The position numbers and the translations under genes are program-made. 64,000 nt of DNA from Bostrychus sinensis (taxonomy: Eukaryota > Chordata > Actinopteri > Gobiiformes > Eleotridae), in assembly GCA_020698575.1 (NCBI GenBank), contig CM036242.1:15295124-15359123 (forward strand). Reading direction: 5' to 3'. The notes below the pieces were generated by a model. That model worked only from the letters and a program-made list of their open reading frames with translations. It was not told the origin of the DNA and did not search any database. Below, piece by piece: positions 9,031 to 21,301 of the stretch. Positions within the stretch are counted from its first letter, which is position 1, and every line of letters starts with the position of its first letter.

Positions 9031-12000
9031 TCATGGCATGTTTATACTTTGAACTATGTTATGTTGGACATGTAAAAACACATAGACCTAGAATTATATA
9101 TGGACCTTATTAGGACTTCCTCACACATTGCTAAAATGTACATGTTACCATTATAGACTTGCATTATTTAAATGTATATTAGGAAAAGTAATATAACTTA
9201 TAACTTTTGGCTTCTGCACTCCTCCTCAATCTGCCAGTTGTACAATACTCAAGTCTATCTGTATACATATTATTCTGCCTAAACAAAAGAAATTAACAAG
9301 TATTTAATTTGTGGTCATAGAAATGAATAGAAAATGGAATTGCTTTTGTTTTTCATGACCTTAATTGTGTAATATGTAAAGTAAAATGAAAAAAAGAAGA
9401 ACATGATTATTTTTAATTGTACCAAATGTTACTGTCAAAGAATTACTTTTAAATACGGAGCTAATGTTTCTTTGTTCTTGGTGTATACACACATTTACTC
9501 TGTTTTCTATATTGATGAAAGAGTAAACATTGCTGCTGCTGTATAAATACTATATTCTTCCCAATCCTTGTGGTAGCAGTGAATACGACATTCTACAGCT
9601 GAATAAACTGAACACAAGCCCTATTCAAGGCTTTCTGTTCTTTTGCATGGTGACTGATAGAAAAGTTTTTTGGAACGCATTGATTTTAACTTTCTTTCAT
9701 GGCCATGGACTATTCATCCTTCTACAACCTGAACTTCTTCTTTGCAATAGGGAAAAGGAATTTTGAAGGTCGGAATTGTTTTTACTCCATTAAATGTGCT
9801 ATACAACAAAATAAGAGTGTTGGAATGCATTGTACAATGGTCTCAATGCAAACACTTAAACTAAAACTGTGCAAATAAAGCATATAGCTTCCTGCACATG
9901 ACTAGGAGATGACTTGCCCTTAGCCTGGGGTCGCCCAGACAACGAGTCCTAATAAAGATATGCAGTGGAGGATGATAATGCATATTCATAAGTCTCTCAT
10001 TTTCTGCTTGGAGACCTTTCAGCTGTGCCACATTTCACGACAGAAGTGCACATTACAGACATATTTACAGTGTGCTTCTAATACACACATGTATATTTGT
10101 ATTTGTTTACAAACAGGGCCAAATACAAAACATGCTAATAATAACTGTCAGGATGGTAATATGTTGCCGATGCACACGCAGCTGTTTTAATCAAACTGGC
10201 TTTATCTGAGGCTGTCGAAAGATGACACGCTCGCATCTTGTTATGGCTCCTCTGCTCCGTTCGTGATTACTGTGTGTAAATTCTGCTGTGTGTCAACAAG
10301 GCACATGTGACCTCAACTTAAATGAACAGTAATTGGATATCCTTGCACAGTTATGTTGAGTTCAGAAGTTAGTTTGTGACAAATTGTTTTATTATACTCC
10401 ATTAATTTTCGTCTCTGTCCACTGTTCTACCACCTGAGCCCCATTCTGCTCAATTTACTGATTTCACCATGCTTTTTTCATACTTTATTTGTGGAGTTCT
10501 GTTGAACACAGTGTACAACAACACAGCTAAATGAGAACTGTTAGTAAATTAGAGATAACTGGGAATTTATTGAAACAGACTAGTAATTAAATTAGGAGTA
10601 AAAATGGCAAAATGTAAGCAACGCAAGTGGACAAAAAGAGCTTGTGAACGTGTGGATATGTCTATGTGATAACAGAGTGCATACTTCTGATCGAATAGGT
10701 TAGCATGTGGGTAAGTTGTATGACTCCAAGGGTAGATGGAGACGTTAGCTTTCATGTGTGTAGAAATGTTGGTGCAGCTCTGTAATGTCTATTGCAGCAG
10801 CATACAGCAACTTGATTCTTGAGACTTCACAAACTCATAAAAAACATCTTGTCCAGCCTAAGCCTATTCTCCCATTGTGTGTGAGAGGGTTTTAGGTTTG
10901 TCAAGAGCAACAAGCACTCTTACCATTCCATTTAACAACATGGTTATGCTGAAATACGTTGGCGTAGCTCCTTACATTGTTTTACTATGTGGCTGTTTGT
11001 TGTTTGGTCACATGAGTGGTAATGTTTTGCTGAAAGAAATCAAGGTTGAGTAGCAAGGTCACTAGCTGGAGCTTCATTCAATTACCTAACAAATATTTTA
11101 CTGAGAGGGCCTCTTTTGCAAATGCTTGCAATGCGAACCCTCCCACATGGTTCTGTGGGGCACATTTTCCAGCCAGGATGTAATATCTAATTTGTTATTA
11201 ACTGGGAATGCATCCAGGTTTTCAAAGTGAGAAATATACTAACCGTATAGTTCCAACTTTTGTTATTGAAGTTGGGAATGCTCAAGTCATTTACCTCTGC
11301 TGAGATTGGGATAATAGATGAATTTAAACCACTCTTTGCTCAATCAGACATTCAAATGCTTAGAAAAGAAATTCAGACTTTCTTGGGGACCAGACGAAAT
11401 ACCTCAAAAGTCTGCTGAGTTGCTAGCAAATGTTTCCTCACCTGCACATCTCTTCCTTTTAAGTACTATCCTGTTTATTCTATTTACTCATGCATTTCTG
11501 AATCATATCCATCTGTTAGTGCTGTGGAAGCTTTTAACTCATGACATCTGTTCATAAAAGTGGATTTTTCCCTAAAAGTCATCCCTGCTCTTAAGATTCA
11601 CCACACTGTCAAAAAATAAAATAAAATAAAATAAATAAATAATAATAATAAATAAAAAAAATGTATACTGTTTATGCAGTAGTCTTGCCAAGTGGTACTG
11701 TACCACAATGGTAAATTCTATATACTCAATTCCTTAAAATCAAATACTATTGAGACGCTTATTTTAGTAGATAACACATAATCCATCCATTAAAGATCCA
11801 TAGAAAATGCATTGGTTGTAATGAGTCAATCAGTACTATATTGTGTAGCAGTATACTGTTTAGACTGAAATAGGATTTTGAATGAACAGTGAAATAAAAA
11901 TAGATATACTGTAACATGCAGTCTTGTGTAAATCAAATTATCCCAGAATGAAAATTGGGGTTTGAGACCTTTGTCAGTGTCAACACTGATACCAGAACGC

Positions 12001-12186
12001 ACACACCCTTATGTTCCCCAATCCATAGAAACCAGGGAACATAGTTCCTGGAGAATGGATGGTAAGTAACTGGACATTAAGGACAGAGTTAAGGTTATGA
12101 GCCTGTACTTACGTTATCTGACACTTATGTTTCCCTGTTTCTATATACTGGGCAACGTATAAACGTTATGCGGGACAAAGGTACGC
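9031..12186. other. Unique AT-rich non-coding stretch
   Basis: No gene or RNA was recognised across about 3.1 kb. Open frames are below 80 residues with no family resemblance. An A/T-simple tract (AAAT/AAT units) lies at about 11615-11660. Confidence 0.5.
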
Positions 12187-12195
12187 ACCCGCACA

Positions 12196-12444
12196 TTGGG
12201 TGACCACCTCAAAAAATATAAATCTTACACCCCAACCATAAACTTCAACCCAGATAGGATGCCCATAACCATTTATTCTATATTTTACACAATAAATTGT
12301 GATTGTACCTTGTGATCTCACTTTTAATAAGCTCCACTGAGCACCAGTGAAAAAGTGGGACATTATCTTAATAAGTGGGACAGGGGGACAAACACCTAAA
12401 TGGCTGTAGGAGGTACAACCAAAAGTGGGACAGGTGGTCACTAA
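12196..12444. mobile_element. hAT-like MITE, copy 1, with target duplication
   Basis: Ends TTGGGTGACCACC at the left and GGTGGTCACTAA at the right are imperfect inverted repeats. ACCCGCACA flanks both sides (12187-12195 and 12445-12453), a duplication of 8-9 bp as expected for hAT elements. The 249-bp body has 'aaaaagtgggacattatctt' and 'aaaagtgggacaggtggtca', which recur at 24018-24207. No coding capacity. Confidence 0.7.
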
Positions 12445-12453
12445 ACCCGCACA

Positions 12454-14165
12454 CAAAACAGATACTTAAGGTCACATACAGTAAAAGCCAAAATACTAAG
12501 CCATTATGTTTGGAGTTCAAGACAATAATGAATAGTCATAATATGAATGATTAAGAAACACTTTAGGATAAAGGGTAAAGCATCTTCTATAAACAAACCT
12601 TGTCCAGAAGACCTTACTGAATTCTTCTGGATGACTGCGAGCCAACGCAGATGACTCTGGAACAAGGTTTTGTAGTATACCCAGTAAGTCACAGGCCACT
12701 TTATCAGGTACACCAATTGCTTATCTATAAAAATGCAACTGTCTCTCAAGAGTGTGCTTCAAATAATGAACTGGATTATCGTGAGATTTTTGACTTCACA
12801 AAATCCATCTGGTACTGCCAAATCAATGTTAAGCAAGCTTAAACAAAAGAAGATGCAGCATTTAGGTATCTCATTATAGAGTGTGTTAGAATAATGACAG
12901 ATTCGTACTATTTCACCATTGTATCTATGTCCCATCAGCCCATGTCATTTAGTGTTCCTATATTTTTATGGTAAAAAATTGCCATCCACTGCTATCAGCT
13001 TTCCGGTATATTTGACAGTTGATGTTTTTTTTTTTTTTTTTTTTTTACAGTGCGCTCTCTGATTTGCAGGTGTGAATCATCTCTGTCAGTCGGGAACAGG
13101 GGGAATACTCTCAGTGTTATTTAAAGCTAAGATGTTCATGCCATTTAGAAAGCGCACAGCTCCGACTTAGCCATCCCTCAGAGATCCTTGGTTATAGGTG
13201 GATCTCTGTTCTCTCTACCTCCATCGAGGCTTGCCGCTGTCGAGCCAAAAACAACGTAATCCCTGCAGTAAAATCTTCCCTGTAACGGCTCACGATTGTC
13301 TCCTCCCTGTTGAAACTGATTCTACATCCCTCAAGTTCATTTTCTGCCTGCCTAAAAAGGGATTCGGCTGCATTTGGTTTTCATCAATGCCGGAACCAAT
13401 GGCTGCAAAAAAAAAACAAAAAAAAAAAACAAGGCAAGTGAATAGAAAAGTGTTGGCGAAAGGGATATGCACGGTACATATTGACGGGCATTGTTGGCAA
13501 AATGGAGAAGCAGATTGGTTCTTTCTTTGGCAATAAAGATAATACTCTAAAAAGGCCCATCTGCCTTATTGAATTACAACAGCCCACAGCGTGCACACAC
13601 ACACACACATATGCGCGGGCTTCCTATTTAATATACTCACGTCACACACAACACACATATGCTAAGGGCTACTTCCCAGCTGTGTCTCCCATTCATAAAT
13701 GTCAATGACACTGTGCTCAGTATGATAAATTTGGAATTTGTCCGTCATTTGCATAATAAATGATCAACATGCAGATCAGAGGTTAACAAAAGTGACTCAC
13801 GGCTCAGCTCTCCGATAGAGGTAGGCATCGCTAATGAGCTGTTAAGGCTAATTGTTTAACTCTTGATACAGTGGGAGCATGTGGTTTTGGAAGATGGAAT
13901 CGTAAAATATGACAAGAATTGGGACTTTGTCAATCTATCAATCACCTTACAGTGACCCAGGTTGACAGAAATGCTTTACAGAATACATTAACATTATGAC
14001 AGAAAACAACATGAAAATTTCTAAGACTTGGGGGCTTTTGTCCATAACCATAACCCAACAAATCCTCCCAATGTAAAATGCTAATAAATCTATTCTAATG
14101 CTAAAACAAAAACCTCAAGTGGATATGCACATAATGAGTCAGGTGTAAAAGCCCCATATTGTGCT
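12454..14165. other. Unique stretch with mixed composition
   Basis: No gene was assigned. A T-run sits at about 13027-13046, A-runs at about 13407-13431 and a short CA repeat near 13595-13608. Frames of 110 and fewer residues at 13198-13608 on both strands overlap the A-run and look fortuitous. Segment 13060-13880 is less AT-rich and may hold conserved non-coding sequence. Confidence 0.4.
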
Positions 14166-14450
14166 ATGGCAGAACAAGATGGTGAGCTTACAAACATGGA
14201 GTGGCCAGCACAATCTCCAAACTTAAACCCCATGAAGCTAGTTTTGGATGAACTGGGTAGAGGAGTGAAAACAAAGCAATCTAGAGACACCACAAATTTA
14301 TGGAACTTCTGCAATAGTGTTTCTGAAAAATATTTGGTTTCCACTGTAGAAAGAATGTCACGAGTGTGTTCAGCTGTTACTAACTAAGGCAGCAACTTTA
14401 ATGAGTCAAAAGGTTTGGAACACATTTTGGTTTATAAACTGATTGAATGA
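14166..14450 (+). pseudogene. C-terminal remnant of a Tc1-like transposase
   Basis: The frame 14166-14387 contains EWPAQSPNLNPMKLVLDELG followed by LVSTVERMSRVCSAV, matching the end of the Tc1-family DDE domain, which normally reads WP-QSPDLNPIE-LWDEL and ends in a VERMPR-C-AVI block. The third catalytic acidic residue, expected after NPI, is lysine here (residue 24 of this frame), so the catalytic site is lost. Sequence after the stop ('ttggaacacattttgg') may be the degraded right inverted repeat. The N-terminal domains are missing. Tc1 enzymes cut and paste their element in the nucleus; this copy cannot. Confidence 0.8.
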
Positions 14451-15703
14451 TTTATTCCTCAGTTTTGGTTGTTTATTATTTCTAAGTCCTATCTAGTTCT
14501 ATTAGTTCTACACAAATGGGCACAGACTGAGTGATGGAAAAATAAGTATCACCAAGGTTAGTCTGTCGCCAGTGGTGTGACTGAAGTGTTAAATTTATGT
14601 CATGCAATGTATATTTTTTGTTGCCTTGTGTACACTAACAGAGGAAGTACTCTTTTTTCCCCTCTTCTGGAATATACAGTTGAGCTAATGTATGTTGTTA
14701 TAATAGATTGTTACAAAAGAATAAATAACTACGACCACAATATAACTAAGTATAACCAAGGGAGGGATATAGCCACTAAAACCCAATAGCTTGTCTTTCC
14801 TGCTACACTTTTGGATTATTACCTCGACTTTGTTGTCCTTTGAAGGAAACATAAAATTCATGGCCAGACAGAAAGCAGCTTGCTAGGTTAATATCTTGGT
14901 TCATCTGCTGTAATAGGCAAGTATTACTGTACACTGCAAGAATGTTTCTATTTTAAACACAAAAGAACGATCCAAAGCATAGACCTCGGTTGAAAGCTTT
15001 TTCCTTCTCCTTGACCATTTCATCTCACACCGCCGCCTCTTTCAAGGTCCCTGCCCCGCTCATTGATGTCATCTGCCCCCAAATCACCCAAGCATGCTAC
15101 AACATCTGCTTCAATCCAGGCCCGCCAATCCAGCGCGCCACACTTATTCACAATATTTACGCCTATTTCCTATAATGAAGGGGTTAATTATGCTCACGAG
15201 ATGCACCCAATGCTCTTGTCTTGAGTGTTCCGGGATGGGGGAGAAGGGGAGGGACACAGCTGTAGGTCTGCGAGCCAAACCATGCGCTAAATATGTCACC
15301 TAGAATTAGACCCATCGAGTGGATGGTCAAAGGGAAGTGTGGCCAAGTCGGAAGTCGGGAAGGAGTGCGAGGGTATTAAAGGTCTTATCTAGTGGCCCAC
15401 GTGAGATGGAGCAAGTCAAGCAGAGGTCCCACTGTGTCTGGGAGATCAGCTGCACAATAAAATTTTATGCACCTGCGAGGAAGCGCATGTGTATTTCATT
15501 TTAAGTGCAAAAATCGAACATGTTCTCTCTTTTGTTCTACTTTTATGAGGTATTACTGTCTGCCAGATACGCACAATACATGCACAGAATTCACAAGTTT
15601 GGAAAAGTCAGTATACTCACTATGATAGCAGTAATTTAACACTGAAGACTAAAAGGAAAAATACAACTGCTCACACTGGTTTAAACACAGAAACACCCAT
15701 TAT
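14451..15703. other. Unique stretch; possible conserved non-coding block at 15030-15220
   Basis: No gene was recognised. The part around 15030-15420 is more GC-rich and free of repeats. It has overlapping open frames up to 69 residues with no family match, as often seen in conserved enhancers. Confidence 0.35.
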
Positions 15704-15707
15704 TTAA

Positions 15708-16195
15708 AGGTCCTATTTTGTGCTTTTTTCAGGTTTTTTGAAATTGTGTTGGACACCTCTGCATTTGTATTTCACATTTATAACTTAAAATAATGCCTAT
15801 GTATGGAAAAGGACTTCTAATGGAGAACTGTTACTTTGACTTTGCAGAGAAAATCCACAGTGGAGAATGGACAGAGCATAAAATGGCTGTTCAGCATGGC
15901 TATTGGCAAAATTATGCTAACAGATAGATAAATGAGCTGACTGCTATGTAGAGACACCATTGAAATGATCAGAATGGGTCCAGTGATGGCATATGGGGTT
16001 TAGAAATGCACAGGAGCACTTCTACATAGAGAGGGGAGACAAAGCATTTTCTGATGTTTCGAGAAGGACAGTGGCTCAGCAAACAGGATTACTCAAACAT
16101 GCGTGAATGAAACAAAATGCTACTCGAGGTATAGGTTTGAGGAGCACGCAACATTATAACAGGGTCAAAAGGCCAAAAAAGTTCAAATAGGACCT
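15708..16195. mobile_element. TTAA-flanked MITE, copy 1 (full length)
   Basis: AGGTCCTATTTTG at the left and its reverse complement (AAATAGGACCT) at the right form inverted ends, with TTAA on each side (15704-15707, 16196-16199). TTAA duplication is shared by the piggyBac and Kolobok superfamilies; the AGG start favours a Kolobok-type relation, as inference. The 488-bp body is non-coding. Related copies lie at 44113-44617 and 6303-6485. Confidence 0.75.
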
Positions 16196-16199
16196 TTAA

Positions 16200-17000
16200 T
16201 TAAAAAATAGTCTTTCAACTTTGTGGATGCCTTGAGCTATATTTGTAAAATTAAGTGATTTTATTGAGACAAATATGTTTGTCATTTATAAATCTGTAGT
16301 TTTCCATGTGAATTGTTGAATCTGCATTTGTGGATCGCTCCATTTGTGCATTCATCACGTCTGCGCATTAGAATATTTTTGAGACATTGGTCCTGCATTT
16401 TGAGACAGCTAGATTTATTCACAAAAGACATCCTGCTCCATTAATGACCATTGCAGATTTAAAAATGACAAACATGATACATTTTTTTTAAATAATTAAA
16501 AATAATATATTTGCAGATTTGAATTTATTTGCAAAAATTGCTGCATGCAAATCACAAATGAGTGATTTTGAATAAATCATTGGACTTACATCAATACATT
16601 TACTGTTGGATCAATTACTTTTATTGAGACAAAGTCAGTTAGTCACAGGAAATAATTTATTATAATTTTAGCATTTGGATCTTAACCAAAACTGCTCTCT
16701 CTAAGAGTTTTCCATTTGCATTCACAATATATTGCAAACATTTTTAGTGTTCTTACTATGCACAGCACATGCACAGAAGTTTCATTATCTGCTTATGATA
16801 ACAATCATTTCAGCTGAATTGAAAAAAAATAGTCTTGCTCATGCAGGTTAACAGAGAATCACAAACATTATTTAATAAACAAATACTTTTAGCATCTGGA
16901 TTTTAACCAAAACATTTGTGAATAAGACTTTTTTATTGAGGAAATCCCATTTGCTTTTACAATGAATTTCAGTATTTCTAGTGTTATTTTCCCAGCCAAG
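16200..17000. repeat. Degenerate local repeat, unit about 217 bp
   Basis: Phrases recur in the same order: 'tttagcatttggatcttaac' at about 16668 and 'tttagcatctggattttaac' at about 16886, 'tttattgaga' blocks near 16259, 16620 and 16931, and 'aaaaaatagtctt' near 16203 and 16826. A 'gcacaatacatgcacag' block at 15570 resembles one at 16760, so the array extended left before the MITE at 15708 entered. No coding capacity. Confidence 0.5.
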
Positions 17001-17809
17001 TAGAATGGCAAAAATAACTATATTACACAGACAGAATGTTGCAAGTTAACACTGACTAAGCTTTGGGCAATGTTTTGCATGTTTTTCATTTGATTTTAAT
17101 CAGACTGGGATTTTCCTCTGTTCAAGGCTTGGCAAAGAACAACAATTAAATGTTCTCATTGAAATGCAACTAGTTTGCTGCATATCGTTTCGATCAAACA
17201 TTGATTATACCTGCGAGCGTCTTATCATTAATTTGTCAACAACATATATTTCATTTGCACAAATGTCTCTTGGCAATGTACACTGAGATATCACATCCTC
17301 CAAATGTAACGGCTTTACTTCTGTTCAATACTACAAACAAGTTCTTGTTTTTTATCCTTAGCAAACATAAAAGGATTTTTTTTTTTTCCCAGAGTCCAAG
17401 ATGTTAGGATGTATGATAATGATGTTTAGTACTAATTAAAGGAAATTGAAGTGAATAGAGTTATTTCTCAGAGGACGGAGCTTAAGCGTTTGTCTGATGA
17501 CAAACACAAGAGAAATCCTCAGACGGCGCCAAGGATCACAGAGGGAAAAATTAATGGACGACTTTCAAAACATCAAAGCGCTAAATAGCAGCATGTTATT
17601 GTCATAAAAAGCATTAAAAGTTTATTAGAGTTAGATTTATTGTTAACAATTTTCTTATGTGAAAAAAATAAATAAAGGATTGTTTCCTTTGGGAGGAACA
17701 CAAAGTAAGCAAAACTGCAGGGTGCTTTAGATGTTGTCAGCAAAACTCCTCATCTGATCTGTGAATACAAACACACCACTACAGTAATTGGTAACAAAAC
17801 TGTTTTCAA
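17001..17809. other. Unique non-coding stretch
   Basis: AT-rich; nothing recognisable apart from a T-run near 17376-17390. Confidence 0.5.
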
Positions 17810-17817
17810 TGCAGATC

Positions 17818-20120
17818 CATCCATCCATCTTCTTCCGCTTTATCCGGGGCCGGGTCGCGGGGGCAGCAGTCTAAGCAGAGATGCCCAGACTTCCCTCTCC
17901 ACAGACACTTCCTCCAGCTCTACTGGGGGCACCCCAAGGCGTTCCCAGGCCAGCCGAGAGACGTAGTCCCTCCAGCGTGTCCTAGGTCTTCCCCGGGGCC
18001 TCCTCCCAGTGGGACATGCCCGGAACACCTCCCCAGGAAGACGTCCAGGAGGCATCCGAAACAGATGCCGGAGCCACCTCAACTGACTCCTCTCGATGTG
18101 GAGGAGCAGCGGCTCTACTCCGAGCTCCTCCAGTGTGACTGAGCTCCTCACCCTATCTCTAAGGGAGCGCCCAGCCACCCTGCGGAGGAAACTCATTTCG
18201 GCCGCTTGTATCCGGGATCTTGTCCTTTTGGTCATGACCCAAAGCTCATGACCATAGGTGAGAGTAGGAACGTAGATCGACCGGTAAATCGAGAGCTTCG
18301 CCTTTCAGCTCAGCTCCTTCTTTACCACAACAGACCGATACAACGACCGCATTACTGCAGACGCTGCACCGATCCGTCTGTCGATCTCACGCTCCATCTT
18401 TCCCTCACTCGTGAACAAGACCCCAAGATACTTGAACTCTTCCACTTGAGGCAGAAACTCCCCCCCAACCTGGAGAGGGCAAACCACCTTTTTCCGGTCG
18501 AGAACATGGCTTCGGACTTGGAGGTGCTGATTCTCATCCCAGCCGCTTCACACTCGGCTGCAAACCGCCCCAGCACATGCTGAAGGTCTTGGCTTGATGA
18601 AGCCAACAGGACAACATCATCCGCAAAAAGCAGAGATGAAATCCTGTGGTTCCCAAACCAGACTCCCTCTGGCCCCTGGCTGCGCCTAGAAATTCTGTCC
18701 ATAAAAGTTATGAACAGAACCGGTGACAAAGGGCAGCCCTGCCGGAGTCCAACATGCACTGGGAACAGGTCTGACTTACAACCGGCAATGCAAACCAAAC
18801 TCCTGCTCTGTTTGTACAGGGACCGGACAGCATTGTTCCTCCTGAATCCGAGGTTCGACTATTGGCCGAAATCTCCTCTCCAGTACCCTGGAATAGACTT
18901 TCCCGGGGAGGCTTAGAAGTGTGATCCCCCTATAGTTGGAACACACCCTCCGGTCCCCCTTCTTAAAAAGAGGAACCACCACCTCGGTCTGCCAATCCAG
19001 AGGTACTGTCCCCGACTGCCACGCGATGTTGCAAAGACGTGTCAGCCACGACAGCCCCACAACATCCAGAGACTTGAGGTACTCAGGGCGGATCTCATCC
19101 ACCCCCGGTGCCTTGCCACCGAGGAGCTTTTTAACCATCTCGGTGACTTCAGCTTGGGTGATGAACGAGTCCACCTCTGAGTCCCCAGCCTCTGCTTCCT
19201 CAACAGAAGACGTGTCGGTGGGATTGAGGAGATCCTCGAAGTATTCCTTCCACCGCCCGACAACATCCCCAGTCGAGGTCAGCAGCCCCCCACCTCCACT
19301 GTAAACAGTGTTAGCGAAGCACTGCTTTCCCCTCCTGAGGCGCCATACAGTTTGCCAGAATTTCTTCGAGGCCGCCCGATAGTCCTCCTCCATGGCCTCC
19401 CCGAAGTCCTCCCAGACCCAAGTTTTTGCCTCCACAACTGCCCGGGCAGCAGCACGCTTGGCCTGCCGGTACCCGTCGGCTGCCTCAGGAGTCCCACGAG
19501 CCAGCCAAGCTCGGTAGGACTCCTTCTTCAGCCTGACGGCATCCCTTACTTCCTGTGTCCTCCACCGGGTTCGGGGGTTGCCGCCACGACAGGCACCAGA
19601 GACCTTACGGCTACAGCTCCGAACAGCCGCACCAACAATAGAGGTAGAGAACATGGCCCACTCAGACTCAATGTTTCCAGCCTCCCCCGGAATCTGGTTG
19701 AAGCTCTCCCGGAGGTGGGAGTTGAAGACCCCTCTGACAGGAGGTTCAGCCAGGCGTTCCCAACAGACCATCACAATACGTTTGGGTCTGCCGAGTCTGT
19801 CCGGCCTCCTCCTCCGCCAGCGGATCCAACTCACCACCAGGTGGTGATCAGTTGACAGCTCAGCCCCTGTCTTCACCCGAGTGTCCAAGACACACGGCCG
19901 AAGGTCCGATGACACGACTACAAAGTCGATCATTGACTTCCGGCCTAGGGTGTCCTGGTGCCACGTGCACTGATGGACACCCTTGTGCTTGAACATGGTG
20001 TTCGTTATGGACAAACTGTGACTAGCACAGAAGTCCAATAACAAAACACCACTCGGGTTCAGATCGGGGAGGCCGTTCCTCCCAATCACGCCCCTCCAGG
20101 TATCACTGTCATTGCCCACG
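17818..20120 (-). mobile_element. Rex3: Rex3 non-LTR retrotransposon (RTE clade), 5'-truncated
   Basis: A minus-strand element of about 2.3 kb that is far more GC-rich than its surroundings. Its 3' end is the GATG-type tail (plus strand GATCCATCCATCCATC from 17815), characteristic of Rex3. The site at 18721-18741 matches the stretch conventionally used to amplify Rex3 from teleosts. The 5' end stops inside the endonuclease domain, as for most LINE copies. The octamer TGCAGATC occurs at 17810-17817 and 20121-20128 and is probably the target duplication. Rex3 copies itself by target-primed reverse transcription; this copy is defective (see the pseudogene entry). Confidence 0.93.
17840..20120 (-). 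pseudogene. Rex3 endonuclease-reverse transcriptase, disrupted
   Basis: The upstream frame (20137-18776) begins in the flank. It covers the end of an APE-type endonuclease, including IDFVVV and the catalytic STDHHLV block, a linker, and the start of the reverse transcriptase (SNYRGITLLSLPGKVYSR). At about 18800-18870 the frame passes from EEQC directly to a segment normally some 60 residues later, so the RT core with the first catalytic aspartate motif is deleted. The next frame (18798-18352) keeps VGLRQGCPLSPVLF and the FADD catalytic box (18627-18616). Two further frame changes follow before the RIQAAEMSFLRR...GRPRTRWRDYV C-terminus (18235-17840). There are at least three disruptions, so no active enzyme. 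The size of the deletion is judged from family knowledge. Confidence 0.9.
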
Positions 20121-20759
20121 TGCAGATCATGTATCAATATTATAAAGTTATATTCGCCTCCATTTTTTGGTTACATTGGTGCATAGATGGTAGAACATAA
20201 ATGTCATGGTTCACTATACTGTATGTTACACTGTAAACAAGACAGAGGCAGATTGACAGAGGGTAAAGGTCAAGGCTAAAGCGGCTGACGGCATAACTCA
20301 TTCACAACCTGCTTCAGGAACAGGTTACAGGCTACTCCAGATGTATGAAATATAGACTGTACATATTAGTGACTGACACAATCAGGTCTGAAATTTTATA
20401 TAGCAGTTGTTGTTTTGTTTTTTTTATTAAAAAAAAAAAAAAACTGATATAGCAATAGCATGTTGATAAATTACAGCCTGCAACTGATTTGACCTGGGCT
20501 CCAGTAAACAGTATGTGTCTTCAGTGTGCATTGCATTCTACATTGTTTTGTATTATTCTGTGAAGTCCTGGTTTCTATATGAAGACTCATAACTTTTATT
20601 CTTTTTAGCACCATTCAAGGCACTTTATAGGGTATCAACAATTTAAGATAGTATATTAGAAAATTAAGCAGTGGCACTTAGAAAATTACCCTCTGGCTTC
20701 CAATACCAACACCAATAGCTTCATAACACAAATGTTTTATTTTTTGTTTTGTTTTGTTA

Positions 20760-20761
<2 letters not shown>

Positions 20762-20847
<86 letters not shown>
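20762..20847. repeat. (TG)n microsatellite, about 43 units
   Basis: Uninterrupted TG/GT dinucleotides for roughly 86 bases. Long pure CA/TG runs are typical of fish genomes, and this one is likely length-polymorphic. Confidence 0.98.
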
Positions 20848-20853
<6 letters not shown>

Positions 20854-21191
20854 TCTTAGCATTAAGAAAAAATACAGGTTAGTGGTTGTTGGCACCCAAG
20901 GAAAAAAAAATAAAAAAAATCAGCCATTCTATGTGCCACTCCCAAGCCTGGTCAAATCTGTGCTTAAAGGCTTCCAGAGTAAAACTTATACCCAAGTACC
21001 CATGTGAATGTTTGACTATGGAGACTCTTGAAAGAAAGGGTGGAGCAGAATGAGACTTTCTTTTATGTTGAGGCAAAGCAAATCACTTCTAGTGAGTGGC
21101 CCTCTGGATATATTTTTCAGTGTGTGGCCCTTAATAAAAAAGGTTTTGACAGACCTGCTACACAATGGCATGGCAAATTATATAGTTAACC

Positions 21192-21301
21192 TTTTTTTTT
21201 CTTTTTTTTTTTTTATGACGATACTTGCTAGTGGCCATTTTTTTGCTTGTGACCTCAAACAATGTGACTTTTATTAAAAAAGAAAAAAAAAAAGAAAAAA
21301 A
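21192..21301. repeat. Facing poly-T and poly-A tracts
   Basis: T9-C-T14 at 21192-21215 faces A6-G-A11-G-A6 at 21276-21301, about 60 bases apart. They could pair as a hairpin. They may be a decayed inverted-repeat element or two unrelated tails. Confidence 0.6.

Noticed and set aside
18206..19855. Plus-strand ORFs of 68-167 residues over Rex3
   Set aside because: Shadows of the minus-strand retrotransposon frames in GC-rich DNA.
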